DNA of 64,000 nt, taken from assembly GCA_947499155.1 (NCBI GenBank), contig CANMND010000003.1, positions 372,001 to 436,000 of the forward strand, written 5' to 3'. This stretch comes from an uncultured Sphingomonadales bacterium (GTDB lineage Bacteria > Pseudomonadota > Alphaproteobacteria > Sphingomonadales > Rhodothalassiaceae). The notes beneath the pieces were generated by a model. It was not told the origin of the DNA and searched no databases. It saw only the letters and a list, made by a program, of their open reading frames with translations. Position numbers and translations under genes: made by a program. Positions 54,237 to 63,287 of the stretch are shown piece by piece; positions within the stretch are counted from its first letter, which is position 1, and every line of letters starts with the position of its first letter.

Positions 54237-54826
54237 GCGGTCGCAAGAAAGATGATTATGGCATTCCACAAGACGACAGCGCTCTTTGGGAGTCAGTAAC
54301 AAAAGACGTGCGGCCCTTGAAAGACCGTCCAGTCACACCGCCACTGCCAAAAAACCGCGCCTATAGTCTTAAGTCATCCGGGTCGGTCACTGCTTCAAAT
54401 TACATAAATGACAGACCCCTCATTTCAGACAGTGCGCCCCGTCCGGTTGGGACCATAGACCGCAAGTCACGTCGTCGCCTGTCCCGCGGGCGCATGCAGA
54501 TTGACAGCACGATTGATCTTCATGGGCTGACACAAGACCGTGCCCTGTTGCGCTTGCGCGCACATCTGGAAGCAGCCGTTAGACGTGGTGAACGCTGTGT
54601 TCTGGTGGTGACCGGCAAAGGCGGAATACATAAGCCCCAGCTTGGTGCAGATCCGGTGCAATTTCGCCGTCGGGATGCTTTTAATTTGGGGTCGGGCGTG
54701 TTGCGACGGATGGTGCCCATGTGGCTTGCATCTTCGGATCTGTCACGTCTGGTCTACGCGCACGGCCCCGCCGCCGATGGTCATGGCGGCGAGGGCGCGC
54801 TTTATGTCATGTTGCGCAAGGCCTGA
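54233..54826 (+). CDS. Smr domain protein
   Basis: 197 residues, basic N-terminus and a C-terminal Smr domain (about 90-195): STIDLHGLTQDRALLRLRAHL, CVLVVTGKGG, VLRRMVPMWLAS and a final ALYVMLRKA. The HGxT and TGKG motifs are those of the Smr nuclease fold, as in MutS2 and stand-alone endonucleases. In alphaproteobacteria the gene regularly follows mltA. Target is unknown; a DNA- or RNA-processing role is likely. Converges on hslU. Confidence 0.9.
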   Translation: MSGRKKDDYGIPQDDSALWESVTKDVRPLKDRPVTPPLPKNRAYSLKSSGSVTASNYINDRPLISDSAPRPVGTIDRKSRRRLSRGRMQIDSTIDLHGLTQDRALLRLRAHLEAAVRRGERCVLVVTGKGGIHKPQLGADPVQFRRRDAFNLGSGVLRRMVPMWLASSDLSRLVYAHGPAADGHGGEGALYVMLRKA

Positions 54827-54841
54827 AATCGAGGCGAACCC

Positions 54842-56155
54842 CTAAAGAATAAACCGCGACAGGTCCATGTCGCCGATCAGGTCGCCGAGATTTTCCCGAA
54901 CATAGGCTGCGTCAATTGTAACAGATTCGCCTGGACGATCCGATGCGGAATAGCTGATATCATCCAGCACGCGCTCCAAAACCGTATGAAGCCTTCGTGC
55001 ACCGATATTTTCTACAGTTTCGTTCACATCAGCTGAGATGCGGGCGATTTCTGCAATGCCGTCCTCGGTGAATTCCAGGCTAACGGACTCGGTTGCGAGC
55101 AGGGCGGTATACTGGCGGATCAGTGAGGTTTCAGGCTCCGTCAGGATGCGCTCAAAATCTTTCTGGTCAAGGGCAGACAGTTCCACCCGGATCGGCAGAC
55201 GCCCTTGCAGTTCAGGCAGCAGGTCTGACGGCTTTGCCAGATGAAAGGCACCTGATGCAATGAACAGGATATAGTCAGTTTTAACGGCACCATAGCGGGT
55301 GGAGACGCTGGTCCCCTCGATCAGGGGCAGCAGGTCGCGTTGCACGCCTTCGCGGCTGACGTCACCACCATGCATATCCTTGCGGGCACAAACCTTGTCA
55401 ATCTCATCAAGAAAGACGATACCGTTCTGCTCCACCAGTTCAATGGCGTCACGGGTTATGGCGTCGTCATCCAGCAACTTGTCACTTTCTTCTTGAACAA
55501 GGATGTCATAGGACTCGCCTACGGACATTTTCTTGCGCGTGGTGCGTTGGCCGCCAAAGGCTTTTCCCAGCATGTCCTGTATATTGATCATGCCCATCTG
55601 GGCACCGGGCATTCCAGGAATGTCCATGGTCGGCATGCCAGACCCATGGGCTTCAGCCACATCCAGTTCGATTTCCTTGTCGTTCATCTCACCCTGACGC
55701 AGGCGGGTGCGAAAAGACTGTCTTGTATCGTGAGAGGCAGACTTTCCGACCAATGCATCAAGAACCCGTTCTTCCGCTGCCAGTTCAGCCTGGGATGTGA
55801 CATCAGCCCGGCGTTTTTCGCGCACCATCATCCGGGCGGCTTCCACAAGATCACGTATGATCTGTTCCACATCACGGCCCACATAGCCGACTTCGGTGAA
55901 CTTGGTGGCTTCCACCTTCAGGAACGGCGCATTGGCCAGCTTGGCAAGGCGGCGGGAGATTTCAGTTTTCCCGACACCTGTGGGTCCGATCATCAGGATA
56001 TTTTTTGGCAAGACCTCATTACGCAAACTGTCGTCAAGCTGCTGGCGACGCCAGCGATTGCGCAAGGCAATGGCAACGGCACGCTTGGCATCGTTCTGGC
56101 CAATAATGAACCGATCCAGTTCAGATACAATTTCACGGGGAGAAAAAGACGTCAT
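54842..56155 (-). CDS. hslU: ATP-dependent protease ATPase subunit HslU
   Basis: AAA+ unfoldase of the HslUV (ClpYQ) protease. 437 residues. [34 protein letters not shown] start, Walker [30 protein letters not shown] pore loop, Walker [12 protein letters not shown], sensor region and [17 protein letters not shown]. The C-terminal DMDLSRFIL ends in the segment that docks into HslV. The I domain is short. Overlaps hslV by 4 nt. Confidence 0.97.
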   Translation of the reverse strand: MTSFSPREIVSELDRFIIGQNDAKRAVAIALRNRWRRQQLDDSLRNEVLPKNILMIGPTGVGKTEISRRLAKLANAPFLKVEATKFTEVGYVGRDVEQIIRDLVEAARMMVREKRRADVTSQAELAAEERVLDALVGKSASHDTRQSFRTRLRQGEMNDKEIELDVAEAHGSGMPTMDIPGMPGAQMGMINIQDMLGKAFGGQRTTRKKMSVGESYDILVQEESDKLLDDDAITRDAIELVEQNGIVFLDEIDKVCARKDMHGGDVSREGVQRDLLPLIEGTSVSTRYGAVKTDYILFIASGAFHLAKPSDLLPELQGRLPIRVELSALDQKDFERILTEPETSLIRQYTALLATESVSLEFTEDGIAEIARISADVNETVENIGARRLHTVLERVLDDISYSASDRPGESVTIDAAYVRENLGDLIGDMDLSRFIL

Positions 56156-56712
56156 TCGCTGTCCAGTTTTTCTATCAGAACATTTTCATTGGTATAGACA
56201 CAGATGTCAGCCGCCACTTTCATGGAACGCCGTGCAATTTCTTCGGCATCAAGGTCTGAATCATATAGCGCTCTGGCAGCGGCCAGTGCGAAATTTCCGC
56301 CTGAACCAATACCGATAATGCCATCTTCCGGCTCCAGCACATCACCGGTACCGGTCAAAAGCAGGCTGACATTCTTGTCTGCCACCGCCATCAAGGCCTC
56401 AAGACGCCGCAGATAGCGGTCAGTCCGCCAGTCCTTTGCCAGTTCAACGCAAGCACGGGTAAGCTGGCCGCGATGGCGTTCAAGTTTGGACTCAAGGCGT
56501 TCCAGCAAGGTGAAGGCATCGGCTGTGGCCCCGGCAAATCCGGCCAGAACTTCGCCCGAGCCAATGCGGCGGACTTTTTTGGCATTGGCCTTCACCATGG
56601 TCTGGCCCATGGACACCTGACCGTCACCGGCCATTATCACCTGATTGCCCTTTCTGACGCACAGGATTGTGGTGCCGTGCCAGCCTGGAAAGTTACTGTT
56701 TTTGTCTGTCAT
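56152..56712 (-). CDS. hslV: ATP-dependent protease peptidase subunit HslV
   Basis: Threonine peptidase of the HslUV complex. 186 residues, with a short propeptide removed before Thr14 in [12 protein letters not shown]. Typical blocks: [65 protein letters not shown]. Pairs with hslU (ATGA overlap). In contrast to many Alphaproteobacteria the usual hisB neighbour is divergent here, across 166 bp with a perfect 8-bp hairpin (56752-56770). Confidence 0.96.
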   Translation of the reverse strand: MTDKNSNFPGWHGTTILCVRKGNQVIMAGDGQVSMGQTMVKANAKKVRRIGSGEVLAGFAGATADAFTLLERLESKLERHRGQLTRACVELAKDWRTDRYLRRLEALMAVADKNVSLLLTGTGDVLEPEDGIIGIGSGGNFALAAARALYDSDLDAEEIARRSMKVAADICVYTNENVLIEKLDSE

Positions 56713-56751
56713 GCTTCTTCCTTCAATTCCAGACGCATATAGACAGCCCCA

Positions 56752-56770
56752 CCCGTCTTCGCAAGACGGG
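56752..56770. promoter_or_regulatory. Hairpin in the divergent hslV/hisB intergenic region
   Basis: CCCGTCTT, loop CGC, AAGACGGG: a perfect 8-bp stem, 40 nt upstream of the hslV start and about 110 nt upstream of hisB. It may be a leader structure of hslV or a regulator site. It is not a CIRCE element. Confidence 0.35.
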
Positions 56771-56878
56771 GGAGTTTTGGGGAGCGGTCATGTTTGGTTA
56801 ATGTATTGTGGCGCTTGGTGTTCCCTGCTGTGGCTGCTATAGGCACATTTGTGGTTCACAACCCTTGGGATGAGAGAC

Positions 56879-57472
56879 ATGCGGCAGGCGAAAATCGAGC
56901 GTAAAACCAATGAAACCGATATTTCGGTCAGTGTTGTCATTGACGGCAGTGGCCGGGCGGACATATCCACCGGTATCGGATTTTACGACCATATGCTGGA
57001 GCAGCTCGCCCGTCATTCCCTGATGGATATTACGGTCAAGGCCAAAGGTGATCTTCATATTGACGCCCACCATACGGTTGAGGATGTGGGCATCACCCTG
57101 GGCCTTGCCTTGAAGCAGGCTTTGGGTGAACGGCGCGGGATTGTGCGCTATGGCCATGCGCTTATTCCCATGGATGAAACCCTGAGCCGGGTGGCGCTTG
57201 ATATTTCCGGGCGTCCGTTTCTGGTGTGGCGGGTTGAATTCACGCAGGATCGTCTGGGGACGATGGATACGGAATTGTTTGAAGAATTCGCCCGTGCCTT
57301 CGCCTTTGGAGCGGGGATAACGCTTCATGTGGAAAATCTTTATGGCAAAAATAATCATCACAAAATTGAATCCTGCTTTAAGGCTTTGGCGCGTGCGCTG
57401 AAACAGGCCATGGCCATTGATCCGCGGGCGGCTGACACCATTCCATCAACCAAGGGAACGATCGGCGGCTGA
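56879..57472 (+). CDS. hisB: Imidazoleglycerol-phosphate dehydratase
   Basis: Histidine pathway, sixth step. 197 residues from the ATG at 56879 (GAGA upstream); in-frame starts at 56849 and 56870 add a non-conserved lead. Manganese-binding His clusters in [35 protein letters not shown] and [17 protein letters not shown], with [13 protein letters not shown]. First gene of a six-gene his operon; hisH starts 1 nt after the stop. Confidence 0.97.
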   Translation: MRQAKIERKTNETDISVSVVIDGSGRADISTGIGFYDHMLEQLARHSLMDITVKAKGDLHIDAHHTVEDVGITLGLALKQALGERRGIVRYGHALIPMDETLSRVALDISGRPFLVWRVEFTQDRLGTMDTELFEEFARAFAFGAGITLHVENLYGKNNHHKIESCFKALARALKQAMAIDPRAADTIPSTKGTIGG

Positions 57473-57473
57473 T

Positions 57474-58130
57474 ATGAGTGAGCGCGTTGTCGTTATCGAC
57501 TATGGCTCGGGCAATCTGCGTTCGGTGGCAAGGTCCCTGGAGCGCATGGCCAGTGAAGCGGGCCTGTCCCATGAGATAATTGTGTCGTCATTGACCGATG
57601 ATGTCCGTCGGGCTGACAGGGTCGTTCTGCCAGGGGTTGGTGCCTTTGGTGATTGCCGCAAGGCACTGGACGCGATCCCCGGGATGGTGGATGCGATACA
57701 GGATGTGGCACTTAACCATGCCCGGCCGTTTCTGGGTATCTGTGTTGGTATGCAACTTATGGCCACTTGCGGCCTTGAACATGGCAGTCACGATGGTTTT
57801 GACTGGTTCAGTGGTGTGGTCATGCCGATTGATGTGGCCGACAAGGGTCTGAAAGTTCCCCATATGGGCTGGAACGAACTGATCTTGTCAGAGAGGGCGC
57901 GGACACATCCGCTGTTTACTGATATAAGGGATGGCGATCACGCGTATTTTGTTCACAGCTATCATATGGCCCTGGAAATCAGTGAGTCGAGACTTGCCAG
58001 CACCATGCATGGCGTCGAACTCACAGCAGTGATCGGGGAAGGATCCATCGCGGGGGTTCAATTCCATCCCGAGAAGAGCCAGATAACAGGCCTGAAGTTT
58101 TTACAGAATTTTCTGGAGTGGCGACCATGA
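57474..58130 (+). CDS. hisH: Imidazole glycerol phosphate synthase, glutamine amidotransferase subunit HisH
   Basis: Makes ammonia from glutamine and passes it to HisF. 218 residues starting MSERVVVIDYGSGNLRSV. Catalytic Cys in FLGICVGMQLMA, His and Glu in VQFHPEKSQ, and the VLPGVGAFGDC oxyanion-strand segment. Works as a heterodimer with hisF three genes on. Overlaps the GNAT gene by 4 nt. Confidence 0.97.
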   Translation: MSERVVVIDYGSGNLRSVARSLERMASEAGLSHEIIVSSLTDDVRRADRVVLPGVGAFGDCRKALDAIPGMVDAIQDVALNHARPFLGICVGMQLMATCGLEHGSHDGFDWFSGVVMPIDVADKGLKVPHMGWNELILSERARTHPLFTDIRDGDHAYFVHSYHMALEISESRLASTMHGVELTAVIGEGSIAGVQFHPEKSQITGLKFLQNFLEWRP

Positions 58131-58711
58131 GCGAACCCATGCTGCAAGAGTCGTTTGAAGATGAAGCCCCTTATGCCGGGGTGTCAATTGTGCATGAACT
58201 TGATGAGCGGGCCTTGTCTGAACTGTGTGAGGCGACCGCTTTTGCCGTTGCAGACGGCGAAGATATTGCCTGGGTGACGCCGCCCAAGACCAATGTGCTG
58301 GAAGCCTATTGGAAAGGTATTTTATTGGCGCCGCACCGGCGACTGTTTCTCGCCCGCCATGACGGCAGGATCTGTGGTGCGACCCAGCTTATTTTACCCG
58401 GCGCCATCAATGAAGCGGGAAAACATGCAGGCGAAATCGTGACATTTTTTGTCGCACCCTGGGCTCGTGGTCACGGCTATGCCCGCAAATTGCTGGAGCG
58501 GGCGGAAAAAGAAGCCGTAGCGGAAGGATTGATGCTGCTGGACTTTTCAATACGTGCCGATCGCTTGGCCGGTATCAGCCTTGTTGAGTCCCTTGGCTAT
58601 AACCGCTGGGCTGAAAAACCCACCTATGCCCATATCGGCAACAAGTTTCATACCGGCTATTTCTATTCCAAGATTATTGGAAATGCATCTCCTGCGGATG
58701 GATCCCCATGA
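58127..58711 (+). CDS. GNAT-family N-acetyltransferase inside the his operon
   Basis: 194 residues from the ATG at 58127 (GGAG 8 nt upstream, overlapping hisH). The acetyl-CoA loop is GEIVTFFVAPWARGHGYARKLLERAEKEA, with the R-G-x-G-x-A pattern, and the domain ends with SLVESLGYNRWAEKPTYAHIG. Target molecule unknown. It sits between hisH and hisA with 4-nt overlaps on both sides, so it is part of the his transcript. A link to histidine or purine metabolism is inferred only from position; similar placement is known in other alphaproteobacteria. Confidence 0.88.
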   Translation: MSEPMLQESFEDEAPYAGVSIVHELDERALSELCEATAFAVADGEDIAWVTPPKTNVLEAYWKGILLAPHRRLFLARHDGRICGATQLILPGAINEAGKHAGEIVTFFVAPWARGHGYARKLLERAEKEAVAEGLMLLDFSIRADRLAGISLVESLGYNRWAEKPTYAHIGNKFHTGYFYSKIIGNASPADGSP

Positions 58712-59442
58712 ATATTTATCCTGCCATTGATCTGAAAGGCGGCAAGGCCGTTCGCTTGCAAAAAGGCAATATGAACAGGGCGACGGTCTTTCATGATACG
58801 CCCTGGCAGCAGGCGGTTCAGTTTGTAAATCAAGGCGCAAGCTGGCTGCATCTGGTTGACTTGGATGGCGCCTTCAGCGGGCGACCGGAAAATGCGGATG
58901 CGGTTCGTGCCATTTTGGAAAAGGTAACCGTGCCCATACAGCTTGGCGGTGGCATCCGCGACCTTGAGACCATTGATCACTGGCTGGGACTTGGGGTCCG
59001 GCGGGTGATCCTGGGCACAGCAGCGGTGAAAAACCCGGCCCTGGTCCATGAAGCCTGCGCGGCTTATCCCGGACGGGTTGTTGTGGGAATAGATGCGCGG
59101 GACGGCATGGTGGCAACAGAAGGCTGGGCAGAGACGTCTGATATATCTGCCATTGCCCTTGGCAAGCAATTTGAAGCCGCAGGCGTTGCCGCGATTATTT
59201 TCACGGATATTGACCGCGATGGCATGATGGGCGGTGTTAACTGGGCCGCGGTAAAAGAAATGGCTGAGGCCTTGTCGATACCGATTATCGCATCGGGCGG
59301 TGTCAGTGGTCCTCAGGACATTGAAGATCTGCGCCGGACTGCAAAAGATGCAAGGGGTGCGATTGATGGGGTGATCATTGGACGCGCCCTTTATGACGGT
59401 GCCCTTGATCTGGGGGACACAATAAAGGCTGTGGCTGCGTGA
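58708..59442 (+). CDS. hisA: Phosphoribosylformimino-5-aminoimidazole carboxamide ribotide isomerase HisA
   Basis: Histidine pathway, fourth step. 244 residues, TIM barrel. Catalytic Asp in [14 protein letters not shown] and Asp of [16 protein letters not shown]; phosphate-binding [19 protein letters not shown] and [11 protein letters not shown]. Twofold-repeat barrel like hisF. ATGA overlaps at both ends. Confidence 0.97.
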   Translation: MNIYPAIDLKGGKAVRLQKGNMNRATVFHDTPWQQAVQFVNQGASWLHLVDLDGAFSGRPENADAVRAILEKVTVPIQLGGGIRDLETIDHWLGLGVRRVILGTAAVKNPALVHEACAAYPGRVVVGIDARDGMVATEGWAETSDISAIALGKQFEAAGVAAIIFTDIDRDGMMGGVNWAAVKEMAEALSIPIIASGGVSGPQDIEDLRRTAKDARGAIDGVIIGRALYDGALDLGDTIKAVAA

Positions 59443-60203
59443 TGTTGAAAACCCGGATCATTCCCTGTCTTGATGTAAAAGATGGCCGTGTGGTGAAGGG
59501 CGTCAATTTCGTTGATTTGAAAGACGCCGGAGACCCAGTAGAGCAGGCACGTGTCTATGATGCAGCAGGGGCAGATGAGCTGTGTTTTCTGGACATTACC
59601 GCTACCCAGGAAAAGCGTGAAACCCTGCTTGATATCGTCGCCCGTACGGCTGAGGTCTGTTTCATGCCCCTGACTGTAGGGGGCGGCGTTCGTTCAGCAG
59701 GCGATGTGCGCACCCTGTTGCTGGCGGGCGCAGACAAGATTGCCGTTAATACGGCGGCTGTGAAAAACCCGGCCCTGATTTCTGAATTGGCGGAACGCTT
59801 CGGCTCTCAATGCATAACAGTTGCCATTGATGCGCGGTCTGTCGGGCCGGATCGCTGGGAGATTTTCACCCATGGCGGCCGGACAGCTACCGGGATTGAC
59901 GCGCTGGCCTTTGCAATGGAAGCCGCCCGGCGTGGGGCTGGTGAAATCCTGCTGACTTCCATGGATCGCGATGGGACGAAATCGGGATTTGACCTGGCAC
60001 TCACGCGGAAAGTAGCCGATCTGGTTTCAATCCCGGTTGTGGCATCAGGGGGCGTTGGATCACTTGATCATCTTGTTGATGGTGTCCTCATAGGTCATGC
60101 CTCAGCGGTGCTTGCGGCTTCCATATTCCATTTTGGCGAATACAGCATTGCTCAAGCCAAGGCTCATATGGCCGCTGTCGGCATCGCGGTGCGGGAGACT
60201 TGA
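59442..60203 (+). CDS. hisF: Imidazole glycerol phosphate synthase, cyclase subunit HisF
   Basis: Closes the imidazole ring with ammonia from HisH. 253 residues. Catalytic Asp11-equivalent in [29 protein letters not shown] and Asp130-equivalent in [22 protein letters not shown] and [15 protein letters not shown] bind phosphate. The ATG at 59442 shares its A with the hisA stop; a GTG one codon earlier is possible. Followed by hisE. Confidence 0.97.
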   Translation: MLKTRIIPCLDVKDGRVVKGVNFVDLKDAGDPVEQARVYDAAGADELCFLDITATQEKRETLLDIVARTAEVCFMPLTVGGGVRSAGDVRTLLLAGADKIAVNTAAVKNPALISELAERFGSQCITVAIDARSVGPDRWEIFTHGGRTATGIDALAFAMEAARRGAGEILLTSMDRDGTKSGFDLALTRKVADLVSIPVVASGGVGSLDHLVDGVLIGHASAVLAASIFHFGEYSIAQAKAHMAAVGIAVRET

Positions 60204-60205
60204 AC

Positions 60206-60547
60206 GTGGAAAAAAAAGCAAGCGCCAGTGACTGGCAAGCGCTGGAGCGTCTCTATGATACGATCATGAGCCGCAAAAATGTAGACCCTGAAAGCAGTTA
60301 TGTTGCAAAACTTCATGCGCAAGGCCGGACAAAAATAGCGCAAAAGCTGGGCGAGGAGGCTGTTGAAACTGCCCTTGCCGCCGCCCTTGATGAACGCGGC
60401 GGCATCGTGTCTGAGTCAGCGGACCTTTTATTCCATCTTCTGGTCTTGTGGGCGGATGCCGATGTGGCGCCCCAGGATGTGCTGGATGAGCTCAACCGGC
60501 GCGAAGGGCTCTCTGGACTGGAAGAAAAGCGCCGCCGCGGCTTATGA
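60206..60547 (+). CDS. hisE: Phosphoribosyl-ATP diphosphatase HisE
   Basis: Second step of histidine synthesis, the stand-alone form. 113 residues from a GTG at 60206 (GGGAG 8 nt upstream; TTG at 60200 is an alternative). Motifs SSYVAKLHAQGRTKIAQKLGEEAVETALAAA and SESADLLFHLLVLWADADV with metal-binding Glu and Asp. Last gene of the his operon; converges on gshB with an 8-bp gap. hisG, hisD, hisC and hisI are elsewhere. Confidence 0.95.
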   Translation: MEKKASASDWQALERLYDTIMSRKNVDPESSYVAKLHAQGRTKIAQKLGEEAVETALAAALDERGGIVSESADLLFHLLVLWADADVAPQDVLDELNRREGLSGLEEKRRRGL

Positions 60548-60555
60548 GCTGCCCA

Positions 60556-61494
60556 TTAAAGGCGGGCTTCGATCGCATCCCAGACCATACTTGAGATATT
60601 GGTATCGTCAAAACGGTCAATTTCCTGGATGCCGGTGGGAGACGTCACGTTGATTTCCGTCAGCCAATCGCCGATGACATCAATACCGACAAAAATCAAT
60701 CCACGTTTTTTAAGTTCCGGTCCCAGACGTTCGCAGATCTCTATATCCCGCTTGGTTAGTATGGATTTGGCGGGCCTGCCACCGGCATGCATGTTGGAGC
60801 GGGCTTCACCTTCAAGAGGAATGCGATTGAGAGCGCCTGCGATTTCGCCATCTACCAGGATGATCCGCTTGTCGCCCTTGCGTACATCGGGAAGATATTG
60901 CTGCACCATCACCGGTTCACGATAAAAATCACCAAACAGCTCGATCAGGGTTGTCAGGTTCTGATCATCGGGCTGAATGCGGAAAACACCGATACCGGCA
61001 TTGCCGTAAAGCGGCTTGACGATGATGTCTTTATATTCGGCGCGGAAGGCGAGAACCTCTTCCTTGCGCCGGGTGATCAATGTCGGCGGCATCAGGTCTT
61101 CGAAATGAGTGACAAACAGCTTTTCCGGGGTATCACGGACTGATGCAGGATCGTTTACCACCAGTGTCTGCGGGTGGATGTGCTCCAAGATATGCGTAGC
61201 GGAAATGTAGGCGAGATCAAAGGGCGGATCCTGACGCATCAAAATCACGTCGAGCGTGCCAAGATCAACGGTTTCCCCTGCCCCTTTGGTAACATGGTTT
61301 CCCGGCTCGCGCTGGAATGTTACCGGATGACCATAGGCTGTAACGCGCTTTTGGCGCCAGCTTAAATCACCCACCAGATAATGAAACAGGCTGTGCCCGC
61401 GTCTTTGCGCTTCCAGCGCCAACGCAAAGCTGCTGTCACCACGAATATCGATGGTTTCTACAGGGTCCATCTGGATGGCAACGGACAGGCTCAT
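60556..61494 (-). CDS. gshB: Glutathione synthetase
   Basis: ATP-grasp ligase that adds glycine to gamma-glutamylcysteine. 312 residues. Family blocks: [67 protein letters not shown] (ATP-binding Lys and Gly loop), [33 protein letters not shown] with Mg ligands Glu-Asn. Alone on its strand; divergent from the RimB-RimK-like fusion gene across 174 bp. Confidence 0.97.
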   Translation of the reverse strand: MSLSVAIQMDPVETIDIRGDSSFALALEAQRRGHSLFHYLVGDLSWRQKRVTAYGHPVTFQREPGNHVTKGAGETVDLGTLDVILMRQDPPFDLAYISATHILEHIHPQTLVVNDPASVRDTPEKLFVTHFEDLMPPTLITRRKEEVLAFRAEYKDIIVKPLYGNAGIGVFRIQPDDQNLTTLIELFGDFYREPVMVQQYLPDVRKGDKRIILVDGEIAGALNRIPLEGEARSNMHAGGRPAKSILTKRDIEICERLGPELKKRGLIFVGIDVIGDWLTEINVTSPTGIQEIDRFDDTNISSMVWDAIEARL

Positions 61495-61668
61495 GGCTGA
61501 AAGCTCCTTATAACTGGCGTGATCGCCTTATATAGAATGGTATGGCGTGTTTAAAAAGCCACGATTGATATTCAAATCATGCATATACGTGATTGACGGG
61601 AGAGACTCTCTCGCGCAAAGGTCTGTGGTACGCGATCTGCAACAGGGGCGAAAGCCGGGAAACGCGGC

Positions 61669-63024
61669 ATGACGTTAAGCGTGGGCTGGGAAGAGTGGGT
61701 GTCTTTGCCGGATCTTGGTATCCCGGCAATCCGGGCCAAGGTGGATACCGGCGCACAAACATCGTCTATCCATGCTTTTTCCATTCATCCTTTCGAACAG
61801 GACGGTAAAGACAGGGTGCGCTTTGGTCTTCATCCTGTCGTCGAGCGCTCTGATATTGAACTTTATTGTGAAGCGGATCTGGTCGGCCAGCGGGCGATCA
61901 CATCATCCAATGGTGAAACGGAGCTGCGCTATATCATCACCAGCAACCTGTCTGTTGGTGGACAGGTATGGCCGATTGAATTGTCCCTCGCCAATCGCGA
62001 GACCATGGCATACCGCATGCTATTGGGGCGGCGAGCCCTTGAGGCTGGTGTCCTTGTGGATGTGACCCGGTCATGTATTCACGGCGAGCCTGACCTTCAG
62101 GTTTATGATGATCTGCCCCATGCGCGGGCGGCAAAGCGCACCCTCGCCATCGCCCTGCTTGCCAGTGACCCTGACAGTTCCCTTGCACTAAGATTGACAG
62201 AGGCGGCAAAGGCCCGTGGTCACGTGGTGCATATACTGGATGTGCATCACTGTCATCTTGCGATCGAAAATGGCCGGACCTCCCTTTATCAGGGGGACAC
62301 GCTATTACCGCCTGTGGATGCGGTCCTGCCATGCCTGAGACCCGTCGGCAAGGAATCAGGGCTTGCCTTCCTGCGTGCACTGGAAGTGGAAGGCGTTCAT
62401 GCCCTTAATTCCCCGGCCGCGCTGATGGCGGTCTGGGACCGTTTGTTCATGTGTCAAAGATTGGCACAACGCGGGGTGAGGCAACCGCGGACGGGATATG
62501 CAGCCAACCCGGACAGCAATCGTCATATGATCGAACGGATTGGCGGCGCACCGCTTGCCTTGCGGTTCGCTGGTAACGGTCACAGGCGGGGCATGGTGGT
62601 GACAGACAGCGATGAGTTGGCTCAATCCGTTCTGGGAGCGTTTCACGGTTTGGATGCCCAGGTTCTGGTTCAGCATTATATCGTTAATCCCCGCAGGCGA
62701 ATTGTACGATGCCTGATGGCAGGGAGGCGGGTGTTATGTGCGCTATATGTCGGAACGGAGAACCATAAAATATCCAGCCCAGTCGTGAAATCAGCCCGTC
62801 CCACCCGTGAAGAGCGACGCCTTGCATCCAGAGCCATGGCAGCTCTCAACCTTCAGATGGGCGTGGTAGACCTTGTAACCGATGCCAATGGGCCAATGGT
62901 CGTGGATGTTGAGCCCTTGTTTGATCCTGAGCTGTTTGAAAGTGCAAGCGGTGAGGATGTGGCGTCTGGGCTGATTGCTCATCTCGAAGAAAGAACAGGC
63001 CGTAAAATTGCCATACCCAGGTGA
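61669..63024 (+). CDS. RimB-like protease domain fused to a degenerate RimK-like ATP-grasp ligase
   Basis: 451 residues. Residues about 5-145 match the RimB/DUF785 'ATP-dependent zinc protease' family: aspartic-protease-like KVDTGAQTSSIHAFSI and RMLLGRRALEAGVLVDVTRS. Residues about 158-440 match RimK: LAIALLASDPDSSLALRLTEAAKARGHVVHILD, VDAVLPCLRPVGKESGLAFLRALE, then the ATP-grasp. Against canonical RimK, the ATP Lys is Arg299 (APLALRF), the loop EGTQGIG is AGNGHRRG, and the Mg-ligand motif MEVNASPG is VDVEPLFDP. So ligase activity may be lost or changed; RimK normally adds Glu to ribosomal protein S6 or makes poly-Glu, and RimB trims it. Divergent from gshB, upstream of a glutamate dehydrogenase, all glutamate-related. 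Confidence 0.88.
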   Translation: MTLSVGWEEWVSLPDLGIPAIRAKVDTGAQTSSIHAFSIHPFEQDGKDRVRFGLHPVVERSDIELYCEADLVGQRAITSSNGETELRYIITSNLSVGGQVWPIELSLANRETMAYRMLLGRRALEAGVLVDVTRSCIHGEPDLQVYDDLPHARAAKRTLAIALLASDPDSSLALRLTEAAKARGHVVHILDVHHCHLAIENGRTSLYQGDTLLPPVDAVLPCLRPVGKESGLAFLRALEVEGVHALNSPAALMAVWDRLFMCQRLAQRGVRQPRTGYAANPDSNRHMIERIGGAPLALRFAGNGHRRGMVVTDSDELAQSVLGAFHGLDAQVLVQHYIVNPRRRIVRCLMAGRRVLCALYVGTENHKISSPVVKSARPTREERRLASRAMAALNLQMGVVDLVTDANGPMVVDVEPLFDPELFESASGEDVASGLIAHLEERTGRKIAIPR

Positions 63025-63287
63025 CAGATATGCATCAGCTGACGTGTGTGTGCGTCATTCCGCCCGACTCATCTTGCACGGGCTCTCACAATATGGGAAG
63101 AGCGATGATGAAGCGTTAAACTGTCAATCGCTCTATCAATTTCCGGTGCCAAATCCGATGCCAGTTCGGTCCACAGTCTCCCGCCCCGATTCTTATGGGC
63201 GGCGCGTCTGCGCACATGAAGACGTTTGTATTTGGGTTGGCGGGCGTGCCGGGGCCCGAAGCGACGATCATTAGCGGAGAAGATAAG

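Noticed and set aside
55340..56197. 285-codon plus-strand frame opposite hslU/hslV
   Set aside because: Antisense shadow of hslU; its translation has no recognisable domain.
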